Of a DNA stretch of 6,833 bases, positions 1 through 6,323 are shown one piece after another. Source of the DNA: Saprospiraceae bacterium (GTDB lineage: Bacteria > Bacteroidota > Bacteroidia > Chitinophagales > Saprospiraceae). The notes below the pieces were generated by a model. It saw only the letters and a program-made list of their open reading frames with translations. It had not been told where the DNA came from and made no database searches. Within the stretch, counting starts at the first letter, position 1; each line of letters begins with the position of its first letter. The stretch is from assembly GCA_022842255.1 (NCBI GenBank), contig JALHPW010000035.1, positions 1 to 6,833 on the forward strand, given 5' to 3'. The translations under genes and the position numbers were made by a program.

Positions 1-225
1 TTTTTCAAAAATGTGGGCTGGCGCGACAAGCTATTTTACTCCTGGGTAGGGTTGCGCGGCGCCACCCCAATTGTTTTTGCACTCATACCGGTGGTAGCCA
101 AAGTGCCCGAGGCGGCCAAGATTTTCAACATCTCCTTTATCATCGTCATTGCCTCCATCTTGGTGCAGGGCACTACAGTGGCTTATGCGGCGCGGTTGGC
201 GCGGGTTGGGAAGCAAATAAAATAA
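1..225 (+). CDS. K+(or Na+)/H+ antiporter, NhaP2/CvrA-like (CPA1), C-terminal fragment
   Basis: This is the 3' end of a gene that begins before the window; frame 1 is open from base 1 and stops with TAA at 223-225, leaving 74 visible residues. The stretch WVGLRGATPIVFAL is the conserved late transmembrane motif of the CPA1 cation/proton antiporters, as in NhaP2/CvrA. It is followed by a second hydrophobic helix, roughly FNISFIIVIASILVQGTTVAYAA. Family members exchange K+ or Na+ for H+ across the inner membrane. The protein ends about ten residues after the last helix (ARLARVGKQIK), so it has no room for the cytoplasmic TrkA-C/CorC-HlyC tail found in E. coli NhaP2. The ion specificity cannot be read from this fragment. 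It converges on nhaD with a 20-bp gap in which I see no convincing terminator. The GTG at 13 is internal, not a start. Confidence 0.85.
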   Translation, partial: FFKNVGWRDKLFYSWVGLRGATPIVFALIPVVAKVPEAAKIFNISFIIVIASILVQGTTVAYAARLARVGKQIK

Positions 226-245
226 AGTGGGCAAGCCTGCTAAAC

Positions 246-1523
246 TCAGGAAAAAAGCGCATGTTGAGCCACATACACCGCAACCCCTGCCAGATAACCT
301 ACCGCTGCCAAAAAGGAAATCCGTTTCAGGTACCAGAAAAAATGGATGTTTTCCATGCCCATGGCCGCCACACCTGCCGCCGAACCAATAATTAGGGTAC
401 TCCCACCCGTGCCCGCACAATAGGCAATGAGTTCCCAGAAAAAACTGTCAGGAGGATAGGTTTGAAGGTCGTACATACCTTGGGCGGCTGCCACGAGCGG
501 AACATTGTCCACAATTGCAGAAAGGAACCCAATGAGCACACCAATGGTGGTGACATTGCCGATGGTGTGATCGAGCCATTCAGCAAGATGGTGCAACGTT
601 CCCACACTTTCCAGGGAAGTTACCGCCACCAGGATTCCCAGGAAAAACAGAATACTCGGTGTGTCGATTTTTCGCAGGGCATGGTTGACAGAGCGAGGGC
701 CCCGTTCTATTTCATCTTTTTTGCTGTGGATGAGTTCTGTAAGAACCCACATAGCCCCAAGGCCGAGCAACATGCCCATATAAGGAGGCAAATGGGTAAC
801 AGTCTTGAAAATGGGCACAAAAAGTAATGCCCCGATGCCAAGTCCAAACACGGAGTTGCGTTCAAAAGCCGAGGATTCCATAAGGTTATTCTCCTCTTTA
901 TTAGGGGTTTTTACTTTCCCCTTCATTTTGGGAGAAAGTATCAAAAGTGGCACAAGAATGCAGATTATACTTGGAAGAATTAGGGTTTTGACAATATTCA
1001 GGGCCGTTATTTGTCCGCCAATCCATAGCATTGTGGTGGTCACGTCGCCCAAGGGAGACCAGGCGCCACCCGCATTTGCTGCGATTACAATCATGCCTAC
1101 CAGCAACAATCGGTCATCCCGGTCGGCCACTATTTTGCGCATTAAACTAACCATTACAATGGTAGTGGTCAGGTTATCAAGAATTGCCGACAGGAAGAAG
1201 GTTATCAAACAGGAAATCCACAAAAGTTGCCGTTTATCGGTGGTTCGAATCCGCTGGGTCACAATGTCAAAACCATCATGCGCATCAATCAATTCGACAA
1301 TCACCATTGCGCCTAGCAGGAAGAACAAAATCCCCGATATCGTGGACAGGTGTTCTGATAAATGACTCGAAACCAAATCCTTATCCGATTCAGACAAGAT
1401 ATAAACCGTCCAACAAAGCACTCCGGTGATGAGGGCTGACGCGGCCTTGTTTATTTTAATGCCGTGTTCAAATGCAATGGCAACATAGCCAACAATAAAA
1501 ATGAGTACCATTAACCACTCCAT
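246..1523 (-). CDS. nhaD: Na+/H+ antiporter NhaD (ion transporter superfamily)
   Basis: A complete 425-residue polytopic inner-membrane protein that should expel Na+ (or Li+) in exchange for H+, helping pH and salt homeostasis. It shows the two-repeat layout of the IT superfamily. Repeat one carries ILDNLTTTIV (D116, N117) and then NAGGAWSPLGDVTTTMLWIG (about 150-169, D160), a signature stretch of NhaD. Repeat two carries IVDNVPLVAA (D339, N340) and then GTGGSTLIIGSAAG (371-384). The paired discontinuous-helix Asp-Asn motifs are the presumed ion-binding sites. A charged linker (about 200-222, KMKGKVKTPNKEENN) separates the halves. Length fits the family. The start is the ATG at 1521-1523; no Shine-Dalgarno is visible, as is usual in Bacteroidota. 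It follows the DUF6498-like gene by 39 bp on the same strand and is probably co-transcribed with it. It could be called an ArsB/NhaD-type permease, but the motifs favour NhaD. Confidence 0.93.
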   Translation of the reverse strand: MEWLMVLIFIVGYVAIAFEHGIKINKAASALITGVLCWTVYILSESDKDLVSSHLSEHLSTISGILFFLLGAMVIVELIDAHDGFDIVTQRIRTTDKRQLLWISCLITFFLSAILDNLTTTIVMVSLMRKIVADRDDRLLLVGMIVIAANAGGAWSPLGDVTTTMLWIGGQITALNIVKTLILPSIICILVPLLILSPKMKGKVKTPNKEENNLMESSAFERNSVFGLGIGALLFVPIFKTVTHLPPYMGMLLGLGAMWVLTELIHSKKDEIERGPRSVNHALRKIDTPSILFFLGILVAVTSLESVGTLHHLAEWLDHTIGNVTTIGVLIGFLSAIVDNVPLVAAAQGMYDLQTYPPDSFFWELIAYCAGTGGSTLIIGSAAGVAAMGMENIHFFWYLKRISFLAAVGYLAGVAVYVAQHALFS

Positions 1524-1534
1524 AGGTAGTATTA

Positions 1535-1561
1535 TTTGATTGGTTTGATTGATTTGATGGG
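1535..1561. repeat. Three tandem 9-bp units (TTTGATTGG-like)
   Basis: Three contiguous 9-mers, TTTGATTGG, TTTGATTGA and TTTGATGGG, fill most of the 39-bp gap between the DUF6498-like gene and nhaD. They lie 12-38 bp upstream of the nhaD start. Similar GTTGAT/GTTTAT units spaced 9 bp apart occur inside the inverted repeat at 4576-4725, so a shared intergenic repeat style is possible. Function is unknown. Confidence 0.7.
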
Positions 1562-1562
1562 T

Positions 1563-2222
1563 TCAATCCCATTTCACTTTGAAAGCTAACCCTAGTTCGA
1601 CGAGCGTTTTTACTGCCATAAAACCAAACATAAAGGCATGTTCGCTTCCAGTCAGGGAGAATTTCGGCAGCAAGAACGATAAAAATGCGCCAGCCAGCAA
1701 GCCAACATGGATAATTGCGCTTCGTAAATCAAAGGTGGTTTGCAGGGCAAGGACATCCGTTTTTTCATAATCGGGTTCCCGATAAAAATCCCGCCAATAC
1801 AACCAGCTTTGCATCCCGATAAACAATAACAGGTTGATATTGAACACGTTGTTCTTACCAAACAAGGTAAGAACATTGGGAATAAAACTGTCTTCTGGGG
1901 CAAACATAAACCCAGCCAACACTACCACAAACACAAAGTAAACAAACAGCAAAAAGAACCTCGCCTTGGCCGACCGCTCTCCTTCCAACCGTACCGATTC
2001 GCCCTGCTTTTGCAACAGGTAGGGCCTCAATCGACGTAGTTTCATCCACCCGAATGTACTCAACACCAGCTCTTCCCACCACCATAAATAAAGGATCGGG
2101 AAAAAATGCCAACCCAAAACAAGGATCCCGTATACCTGTAAGGCATTGGAAATCAAGGCGTATAATACCGGTGGGACTGGTTTGCCCTTGATTTCGCTTA
2201 AAAAACTGGTGTTTTCAGACAT
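1563..2222 (-). CDS. Six-helix membrane protein, DUF6498-like
   Basis: A hydrophobic protein of 219 residues with about six predicted membrane segments (near 18-39, 42-60, 88-108, 120-140, 168-187 and 194-214). The N-terminal pattern SNALQVYGILVLGW followed by WWWEELVL (Trp47-49, Glu50-51) resembles the DUF6498 family as I remember it, where an Asn...Gly-Trp helix precedes a Trp-x-Glu helix; the assignment needs a profile search. No enzymatic function is known to me. A second charged patch, YWRDFYREPDYEKTD (about 142-156), lies between helices 4 and 5. I chose the ATG at 2220-2222 (MSENTSF) over the in-frame ATG at 2259-2261. The 13 extra residues would overlap a promoter-like element and a perfect palindrome, and they look unlike coding sequence. 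It precedes nhaD by 39 bp and is probably the first gene of a two-gene operon, which hints at a membrane or ion-related role, but that is inference. Confidence 0.75.
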   Translation of the reverse strand: MSENTSFLSEIKGKPVPPVLYALISNALQVYGILVLGWHFFPILYLWWWEELVLSTFGWMKLRRLRPYLLQKQGESVRLEGERSAKARFFLLFVYFVFVVVLAGFMFAPEDSFIPNVLTLFGKNNVFNINLLLFIGMQSWLYWRDFYREPDYEKTDVLALQTTFDLRSAIIHVGLLAGAFLSFLLPKFSLTGSEHAFMFGFMAVKTLVELGLAFKVKWD

Positions 2223-2224
2223 CC

Positions 2225-2243
2225 TTGCAAAATGTTTTTGCAA
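2225..2243. promoter_or_regulatory. Perfect palindrome, operator candidate
   Basis: TTGCAAAA (2225-2232) and TTTTGCAA (2236-2243) form perfect 8-bp inverted arms around a 3-bp spacer. The site ends 3 bp before the ATG of the DUF6498-like gene and overlaps its -7-like element. That position suits a repressor site or a short 5'-UTR hairpin controlling the DUF6498-like/nhaD unit. It is AT-rich, so chance is not excluded. Confidence 0.45.
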
Positions 2244-2248
2244 AAGTA
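2240..2248 (-). promoter_or_regulatory. Bacteroidota -7 element (TACTTTTGC)
   Basis: On the minus strand TACTTTTGC matches the Bacteroidota -7 consensus TAnnTTTG exactly. It lies 18 bp upstream of the start at 2222, implying a very short leader. No clear -33 TTTG is seen 19-21 bp further up, so the promoter may be weak or activator-dependent. It supports the shorter start of the DUF6498-like gene. Confidence 0.5.
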
Positions 2249-2341
2249 AAAATCGCGGCATTTTTGCCAGCGCTAATCGGGGAAGAACATAAGCTCCTCA
2301 CCAGTTAACCAATCACCAACAACCAGTCAACCCATAACAAC

Positions 2342-3385
2342 ATGCAAGGTCCCGCCATTTTTCTGGCCCAGTTCATGGGCGATTCAGCCCCCTTCAACTC
2401 CCTCGAAAGCATTTGTCGCTGGGCAGCATCGCTCGGCTACGTCGGGGTACAAATCCCCACCTGGGATGCCCGCCTCATTGACCTCGAAAAAGCAGCCAGC
2501 AGCAAAGCGTATTGCGACGATTTGCGGGGCCGGGTGGAAGCCTGTGGTGTAAAAATCACCGAACTTTCGACCCACCTGCAAGGCCAACTGGTGGCGGTGC
2601 ATCCGGCCTACGATTTGATGTTCGACAGTTTTGCCCCCGAACACCTGCGCGGCAATCCCAAAGCCCGCACCGAATGGGCCATCCAGACCTTGAAATATGC
2701 TGCCAAGGCTAGCCAGCACCTCGGCTTAAACGCCCATGCTACCTTTTCCGGAGCCTTGATTTGGCACACCGTGTATCCCTGGCCCCAACGCCCACAAGGT
2801 TTGGTGGAGGCTGGATTCAAAGAATTGGCCGCGCGGTGGAAACCAATTCTCGATGTTTTTGACGAATGTGGCGTGGATGTTTGTTACGAAATTCACCCCG
2901 GCGAAGACCTCCATGACGGGGCTACCTTTGAGCGATTTTTGGCCGCAACGGGCAATCACCCGCGCTGCAATATCTTGTACGACCCCTCGCACTTTGTTTT
3001 GCAACAGCTTGATTATCTGCAATATATAGACCTTTACCACGAACGAATCAAGATGTTTCACGTCAAGGACGCCGAGTTCAACCCCACCGGCCGCAGTGGC
3101 GTGTATGGCGGCTTTCAGGATTGGGTGGACCGGCCAGGGCGTTTCCGGTCTACCGGAGATGGGCAGGTGGATTTCAAATCCATTTTTTCCAAACTCGCGC
3201 AGTATGGCTACAAAGGTTGGGCTGTCCTGGAATGGGAATGTTGCATCAAGGATGCAGAGCAGGGAGCTCGAGAGGGCGCGCCCTACATTGCCAATCAGAT
3301 GATTAAGGTAACAGAAAGGGCCTTTGACGATTTTGCTGGAGGGGCTGTGGATGAAACTTTGCTGCGCAAGATCATTGGCATTTGA
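2342..3385 (+). CDS. Sugar phosphate isomerase/epimerase family protein (AP endonuclease 2-like TIM barrel)
   Basis: A complete 347-residue soluble protein of the xylose isomerase-like TIM-barrel superfamily. Such enzymes use a divalent metal to isomerise or epimerise sugars or polyols. Likely metal ligands sit at barrel strand ends in the usual order: E183 (CYEIHPGE), D214 (ILYDPSH), H240 (MFHVKDAE) and E297 (AVLEWE). H185, E188, H217 and D243 are close by as possible substrate or base residues. The N-terminus GYVGVQIPTWD (32-42) is the first strand region with the family's G-Y-x-G-V-Q/E pattern. There is no signal peptide, so it should be cytoplasmic. The ATG at 2342 starts a sensible N-terminus (MQGPAIFLAQF) with no Shine-Dalgarno. 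It is divergent from the DUF6498-like gene across 119 bp. No sugar transporter or Gfo/Idh dehydrogenase neighbours it here, so the substrate cannot be named. Confidence 0.88.
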   Translation: MQGPAIFLAQFMGDSAPFNSLESICRWAASLGYVGVQIPTWDARLIDLEKAASSKAYCDDLRGRVEACGVKITELSTHLQGQLVAVHPAYDLMFDSFAPEHLRGNPKARTEWAIQTLKYAAKASQHLGLNAHATFSGALIWHTVYPWPQRPQGLVEAGFKELAARWKPILDVFDECGVDVCYEIHPGEDLHDGATFERFLAATGNHPRCNILYDPSHFVLQQLDYLQYIDLYHERIKMFHVKDAEFNPTGRSGVYGGFQDWVDRPGRFRSTGDGQVDFKSIFSKLAQYGYKGWAVLEWECCIKDAEQGAREGAPYIANQMIKVTERAFDDFAGGAVDETLLRKIIGI

Positions 3386-3447
3386 ATTTTCGACAAACAA
3401 GCGCACTCCGATTCGCCGAAATGTTCGACTTTGTGCCGCTTTTCAGA

Positions 3448-3478
3448 AAAGCTGGTCTCACAACAAAGACCAGTCTTT
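3448..3478 (+). terminator. Hairpin terminator candidate after the isomerase gene
   Basis: CTGGTCT (3452-3458) and AGACCAG (3467-3473) form a perfect 7-bp stem with an 8-nt loop. AAAG (3448-3451) and CTTT (3475-3478) extend it past a one-base bulge (T3474). A T-rich tail (TCTTTCTTGTTT) follows. It sits 63 bp after the isomerase stop and 32 bp before the desaturase start, so it probably ends the first transcript and suggests that the desaturase has its own promoter. The tail is not a pure T-run, so strength is uncertain. Confidence 0.55.
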
Positions 3479-3509
3479 CTTGTTTGAACAAGTAATTTTT
3501 TGATTTTCA

Positions 3510-4553
3510 ATGGGATATTTTAAACAACAGTACGACCCAAACCTCCTGAAGCAACTCCCCTCCATCGTCAAATCGTACCAATTGCCCGATACGCGCAAGG
3601 CCGTTATCCAAATCCTCAATTCATTCCTGCCTTTTGTGGCAATTTGGGTGGCCATGTACTTTTTGTTGGATGTTTCTTTTTGGCTCGTTTTGCCACTAGC
3701 AGCACTCAATGCTTTTTTCCTGGTCCGGATTTTTATCATCCAGCATGATTGTGGACACCAGTCTTTTACCAGCTCCCGCAAGGCCAACGACCTCATTGGG
3801 GAAGTGTGCAGCATGATCAGTTTCATGCCCTATCGCTACTGGGCCAAAAGCCATAATTTTCACCACGGACACAACGGTATCCTTTGGGAACATCGTGACA
3901 TTGGCGACATTAACTTGCTGACTGTCAACGAATTCAAAGCACTTCCACGCTGGAAAAAACTGCACTATGCCGTTTTCCGCAGCTTCCCGGTGCTGTTCAT
4001 CATCGGTCCAGCTTGGTATTTGTTGATTCAAAACCGCCTGCCCTTGATTCGACTGAAAGGTTGGGAACACGCACACAAGGCTTTGCTGAAACACAACCTC
4101 CTATTGGTTGCGGTCCACGTAGGACTTTATTTCCTGCTTGGCTATGAGGCATTTGTGATGGTTCACCTGCCTATTTTGCTGTTTTTTGCCATCATCGCCA
4201 TCTGGTTCTTTTATGTGCAACACCAGCATGAAACGGCTTACAAAGAATGGAAAGACAAGTGGGACTACATTCGCGCCGCTGTGCAGGGCAGCACGTATTA
4301 CAAACTGCCGCGTATGTTCCACTGGTTGACTGGCAATATCGGCTACCACCATATTCACCACCTCAATCCCTTGGTGCCCAACTACGAATTGGCTCGCTGC
4401 CACAACGAGAACCCAATCCTCGACCAGGTGGCCAACAAAATCACCTTCATCGAAAGCCTGCGTTGTATGTTCAACAAACTCTGGGATGAAGAACAGGAGC
4501 GCATGATTACGTTCCGTGAGTACATGCGTAAGTATCGTCAGAAAAAGGCTTAA
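3510..4553 (+). CDS. Membrane fatty acid desaturase (acyl-lipid type)
   Basis: A complete 347-residue integral membrane desaturase, which would introduce a double bond into fatty acyl chains of membrane lipids using O2 and a di-iron centre. All three histidine boxes are present: H79-D-C-G-H83 (HxxxH), H115-N-F-H118-H119 (HxxHH) and H280-x-x-H283-H284 (HxxHH, in GYHHIHHL). An additional QHQHE (H238, H240) lies on the cytoplasmic side before box three, as in delta-12/omega-6-type members. Hydrophobic segments flank them at about 38-75, 157-174, 196-212 and 216-236. The histidine spacing and length suit the FA_desaturase family rather than beta-carotene hydroxylases. Regioselectivity cannot be read from sequence. 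The start is the ATG at 3510 (MGYFKQQYDP); no Shine-Dalgarno is seen. It converges on the haloperoxidase, with a large inverted repeat between the two. Confidence 0.93.
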   Translation: MGYFKQQYDPNLLKQLPSIVKSYQLPDTRKAVIQILNSFLPFVAIWVAMYFLLDVSFWLVLPLAALNAFFLVRIFIIQHDCGHQSFTSSRKANDLIGEVCSMISFMPYRYWAKSHNFHHGHNGILWEHRDIGDINLLTVNEFKALPRWKKLHYAVFRSFPVLFIIGPAWYLLIQNRLPLIRLKGWEHAHKALLKHNLLLVAVHVGLYFLLGYEAFVMVHLPILLFFAIIAIWFFYVQHQHETAYKEWKDKWDYIRAAVQGSTYYKLPRMFHWLTGNIGYHHIHHLNPLVPNYELARCHNENPILDQVANKITFIESLRCMFNKLWDEEQERMITFREYMRKYRQKKA

Positions 4554-4575
4554 AGATTGATTCTTGGTTATAAAC

Positions 4576-4725
4576 GAGGCTGTCTCTTGGTAGGCTGATT
4601 TGGTTTATAAAGTTGATATGGTTGATAATTGCACTCAAAAAAGCAGAGATTTTCCCCTTTTAGAGTCCAAAAAATAAACCTTCATAAACTTTATAAACCA
4701 AATCAACCTACCCAGAAACAGCCTC
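4576..4725. repeat. 150-bp inverted repeat with 39-bp arms (MITE-like or bidirectional terminator)
   Basis: The left arm (4576-4614, starting GAGGCTGTCTCTTGG) and the right arm (4687-4725, ending CAGAAACAGCCTC) are reverse complements at 36 of 39 positions. Weaker similarity continues inward toward the paired ACTC/GAGT at about 4633 and 4663. The inner 72 bp are AT-rich. The element fills most of the gap between two convergent genes: the desaturase stop is 22 bp to the left and the haloperoxidase stop 17 bp to the right. The sharp ends and the GAGGCTGT terminus recall insertion-sequence ends in Bacteroidota, which would make it a non-autonomous MITE. No target-site duplication is visible. Alternatively it serves as a shared terminator. 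It encodes no protein. In a minus-strand transcript two of the three mismatches become G-U pairs. Confidence 0.85.
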
Positions 4726-4742
4726 TTTGCATTTCAATGCCC

Positions 4743-6197
4743 TTATACCGTAGACTTGGGCATCCCATTGTCCCAAATATTATTGGCAATATTCAGGCCC
4801 AGCGGGACACCCCCGATGTTTTGACTCACATCTGGCGTTGTAAGGCTTGCGTTCAGGGCAAATGCGTCAAAGTGCCAGTGGACACCAATATAGACCCGAC
4901 TAAACCCATTTTCCATAATCATCTGCCATAGTCCACCCGGAAAACTGCGCACGTGCCTCGGGCGGGTAGTGCCCTTATTATCAGTGGTTTTACCGTCAAA
5001 TTCTTCCGACACAAAACTCAATCCATTGAACAAATTGTCGTTGCCAGTGCCGGATATGCCATAAAAACGACGTGCAATTTGGAATGCAGCTGCCCCAAAG
5101 GTGGCATGACCAGACGGATATGCAGGGAACGGCGGTGTTCCATTTCTGGACCCGGGGTTGTTGGAATTCGGCGCGCCCAAGGGAAGCCAGTTCACATCAC
5201 AGTCATTGTCAATGTTGTTATTGGCCGTCGTGGGAGTCGTTACAGCACCTGTTGAAGTTTGCATCACAGCGCCCATGGATTGGTCATATTGACGAATCCC
5301 TACCACAGGGCGGTGTAGATTGTGCACATATTTCTGTTCCCAGGCAAGTATGCCGGCATCGGCCATCGCAACATTCACCAACGCAAACAGGTGCACGTTT
5401 TTCTCCAAAGTATTGCCCTTCGAGATGGCAAGTGTGCGAATAACCTGATTGTAAAGCCTTGGTGGTGTGCCCAATTGCTTGGCCCCATCATAACCCCAAT
5501 AAATACCCATCAAGGTTTCATCTTCCGTCCGGCGGGGGTACATAGGTCCCGTAGGAACCGTGCCCGCCAATTCGGGGGCAATTCCCTTTGAACGTACCAA
5601 TTTAAGCGCAGTGTGATACTCTGGAGACGTAACCGCAGGGGGCGCATCCAGTGCATAACGAACGCCCACCGAGAAACACTTTGATTGGCCACAAAAAGGA
5701 CCATAATAGCCCTGACCGGGGGTATCAGGGTCAGGCTGGTGTGCTCCACGGTTGGTGGGTGGGTTGTAACCCGCAGCAGAACTGGATGGGTCGAGGCTGC
5801 GGTCCAAAAACAACCTTTTGGCCACTTCCTGTCCAAAGGCAAATCCGGGGTCGCTTGGATTTGCCGCAAACCCGTACATAATACCTGCATCGGTGCATTT
5901 GGTTGCGAAATCACCGGCCTGGCTGACATGCAGATTACTGAGCATCCAACAGGCTGCACCAGAAATAGCAGCATCCACCTTTGCTCCTGCTGCAGGGTTA
6001 GGAAGGCCCGGTTGGTACGCAGGAAGGGTCGTAGCGTTGCCCAATACACCAACATAGGCATCATACATCGCAAGATGTACCATGGCCAAAGCTCTGGCAC
6101 TGAGGGTGGGGCCAAGGGTACCTTGGTCTACGGCTTTCGTGTGGGCCACTCGATTGGCTTCGAGTGCCACATCATTCCAAAAAAGGATGGAATCCAT
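4743..6197 (-). CDS. Vanadium-dependent haloperoxidase (chloroperoxidase-type active site)
   Basis: A 484-residue member of the PAP2/vanadium haloperoxidase superfamily, which oxidises halide with H2O2 to hypohalous acid. The vanadate-site motifs are complete and correctly spaced: K289-x6-R296-P (KYVHNLHRP), P-S362-G363-H364 (FPAYPSGHATFG) and S-R434-x5-H440-x3-D444 (SRVYIGVHWHFD). These correspond to Lys353, Arg360, Ser402, Gly403, His404, Arg490 and His496 of the Curvularia chloroperoxidase. W286 and F357 align with its Trp350 and Phe397; to my knowledge, algal bromoperoxidases have other residues there. The start is the ATG at 6195-6197 (MDSILFWNDVALEAN). An in-frame TTG at 6350 would add 51 residues encoded across repeats and a promoter-like element, and is rejected. 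No signal peptide is evident, so a cytoplasmic location or non-Sec export is implied. It is divergent from a TetR gene that may control it. A bacterial acid phosphatase role is possible but less likely. Confidence 0.9.
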   Translation of the reverse strand: MDSILFWNDVALEANRVAHTKAVDQGTLGPTLSARALAMVHLAMYDAYVGVLGNATTLPAYQPGLPNPAAGAKVDAAISGAACWMLSNLHVSQAGDFATKCTDAGIMYGFAANPSDPGFAFGQEVAKRLFLDRSLDPSSSAAGYNPPTNRGAHQPDPDTPGQGYYGPFCGQSKCFSVGVRYALDAPPAVTSPEYHTALKLVRSKGIAPELAGTVPTGPMYPRRTEDETLMGIYWGYDGAKQLGTPPRLYNQVIRTLAISKGNTLEKNVHLFALVNVAMADAGILAWEQKYVHNLHRPVVGIRQYDQSMGAVMQTSTGAVTTPTTANNNIDNDCDVNWLPLGAPNSNNPGSRNGTPPFPAYPSGHATFGAAAFQIARRFYGISGTGNDNLFNGLSFVSEEFDGKTTDNKGTTRPRHVRSFPGGLWQMIMENGFSRVYIGVHWHFDAFALNASLTTPDVSQNIGGVPLGLNIANNIWDNGMPKSTV

Positions 6198-6252
6198 GAG
6201 GTAAATGGTTTTAAGTGAGTAAATGAGTGCGAACCTTATTGTTGGGTTCCAG

Positions 6253-6261
6253 GCAAAAGTG
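6253..6261 (-). promoter_or_regulatory. -7-like element of the haloperoxidase gene
   Basis: On the minus strand CACTTTTGC matches TAnnTTTG with one change (C for T) and is identical to the -7 element of the divergent tetR promoter. It lies about 55 bp upstream of the haloperoxidase ATG. The matching -33 position (about 6281-6286) has no TTTG and instead overlaps the first of four direct repeats, which suggests dependence on an activator. Confidence 0.45.
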
Positions 6262-6271
6262 TGTGTGTGTG
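6259..6271. repeat. GT dinucleotide tract
   Basis: Thirteen bases of uninterrupted alternating GT (6259-6271) touch the -7-like element and lie in the spacer between it and the -33 region of the haloperoxidase promoter. A change in repeat number would alter promoter spacing. The tract is short, so slippage would be infrequent. Confidence 0.75.
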
Positions 6272-6282
6272 AACAGGTTACG

Positions 6283-6323
6283 TTGGAAATGTTTTGGAAT
6301 TCTCTTGGAAATATGCTGGAAAT
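6283..6323. promoter_or_regulatory. Four 8-bp direct repeats at exact 11-bp spacing
   Basis: TTGGAAAT (6283), TTGGAATT (6294), TTGGAAAT (6305) and CTGGAAAT (6316) start exactly 11 bp apart, about one helical turn. All four share the TGGAA core. They lie about 34-74 bp upstream of the haloperoxidase transcription start inferred from the -7-like element, the usual zone for an activator. Direct repeats of 11-bp period are the classic layout of PhoB/OmpR-family response regulator sites; four units would take two dimers. The regulator is not in this window. Confidence 0.6.

Noticed and set aside
226..260. Terminator between the convergent antiporter genes
   Set aside because: Only a 4-bp CCTG/CAGG inverted repeat with no T-run on the right side is present; too weak to call.
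805..1365. 186-residue plus-strand open frame antisense to nhaD
   Set aside because: The composition is that of an antisense shadow of a membrane protein (basic, Ser/Thr/Arg-rich), with no domain and no start signals.
2726..3406. 226-residue minus-strand open frame antisense to the isomerase gene
   Set aside because: It covers a strongly supported gene with intact metal-ligand motifs; the antisense product shows no family features.
3493..3502. TAATTTTTTG as a -7 promoter element of the desaturase
   Set aside because: The spacing between TA and TTTG is 4 rather than 2, and it lies only 7 bp from the ATG.
4576..4725. CRISPR or tRNA-like structure in the repeat region
   Set aside because: There are only two inverted arms, with no spaced direct repeats and no cloverleaf.
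4566..4735. Target-site duplication around the 150-bp inverted repeat
   Set aside because: The left flank (TTATAAAC) and right flank (TTTGCATT) share no direct repeat.
5510..6115. 201-residue minus-strand open frame inside the haloperoxidase gene
   Set aside because: It overlaps the haloperoxidase in another frame, has no recognisable domain and is best explained as a shadow of a conserved gene.
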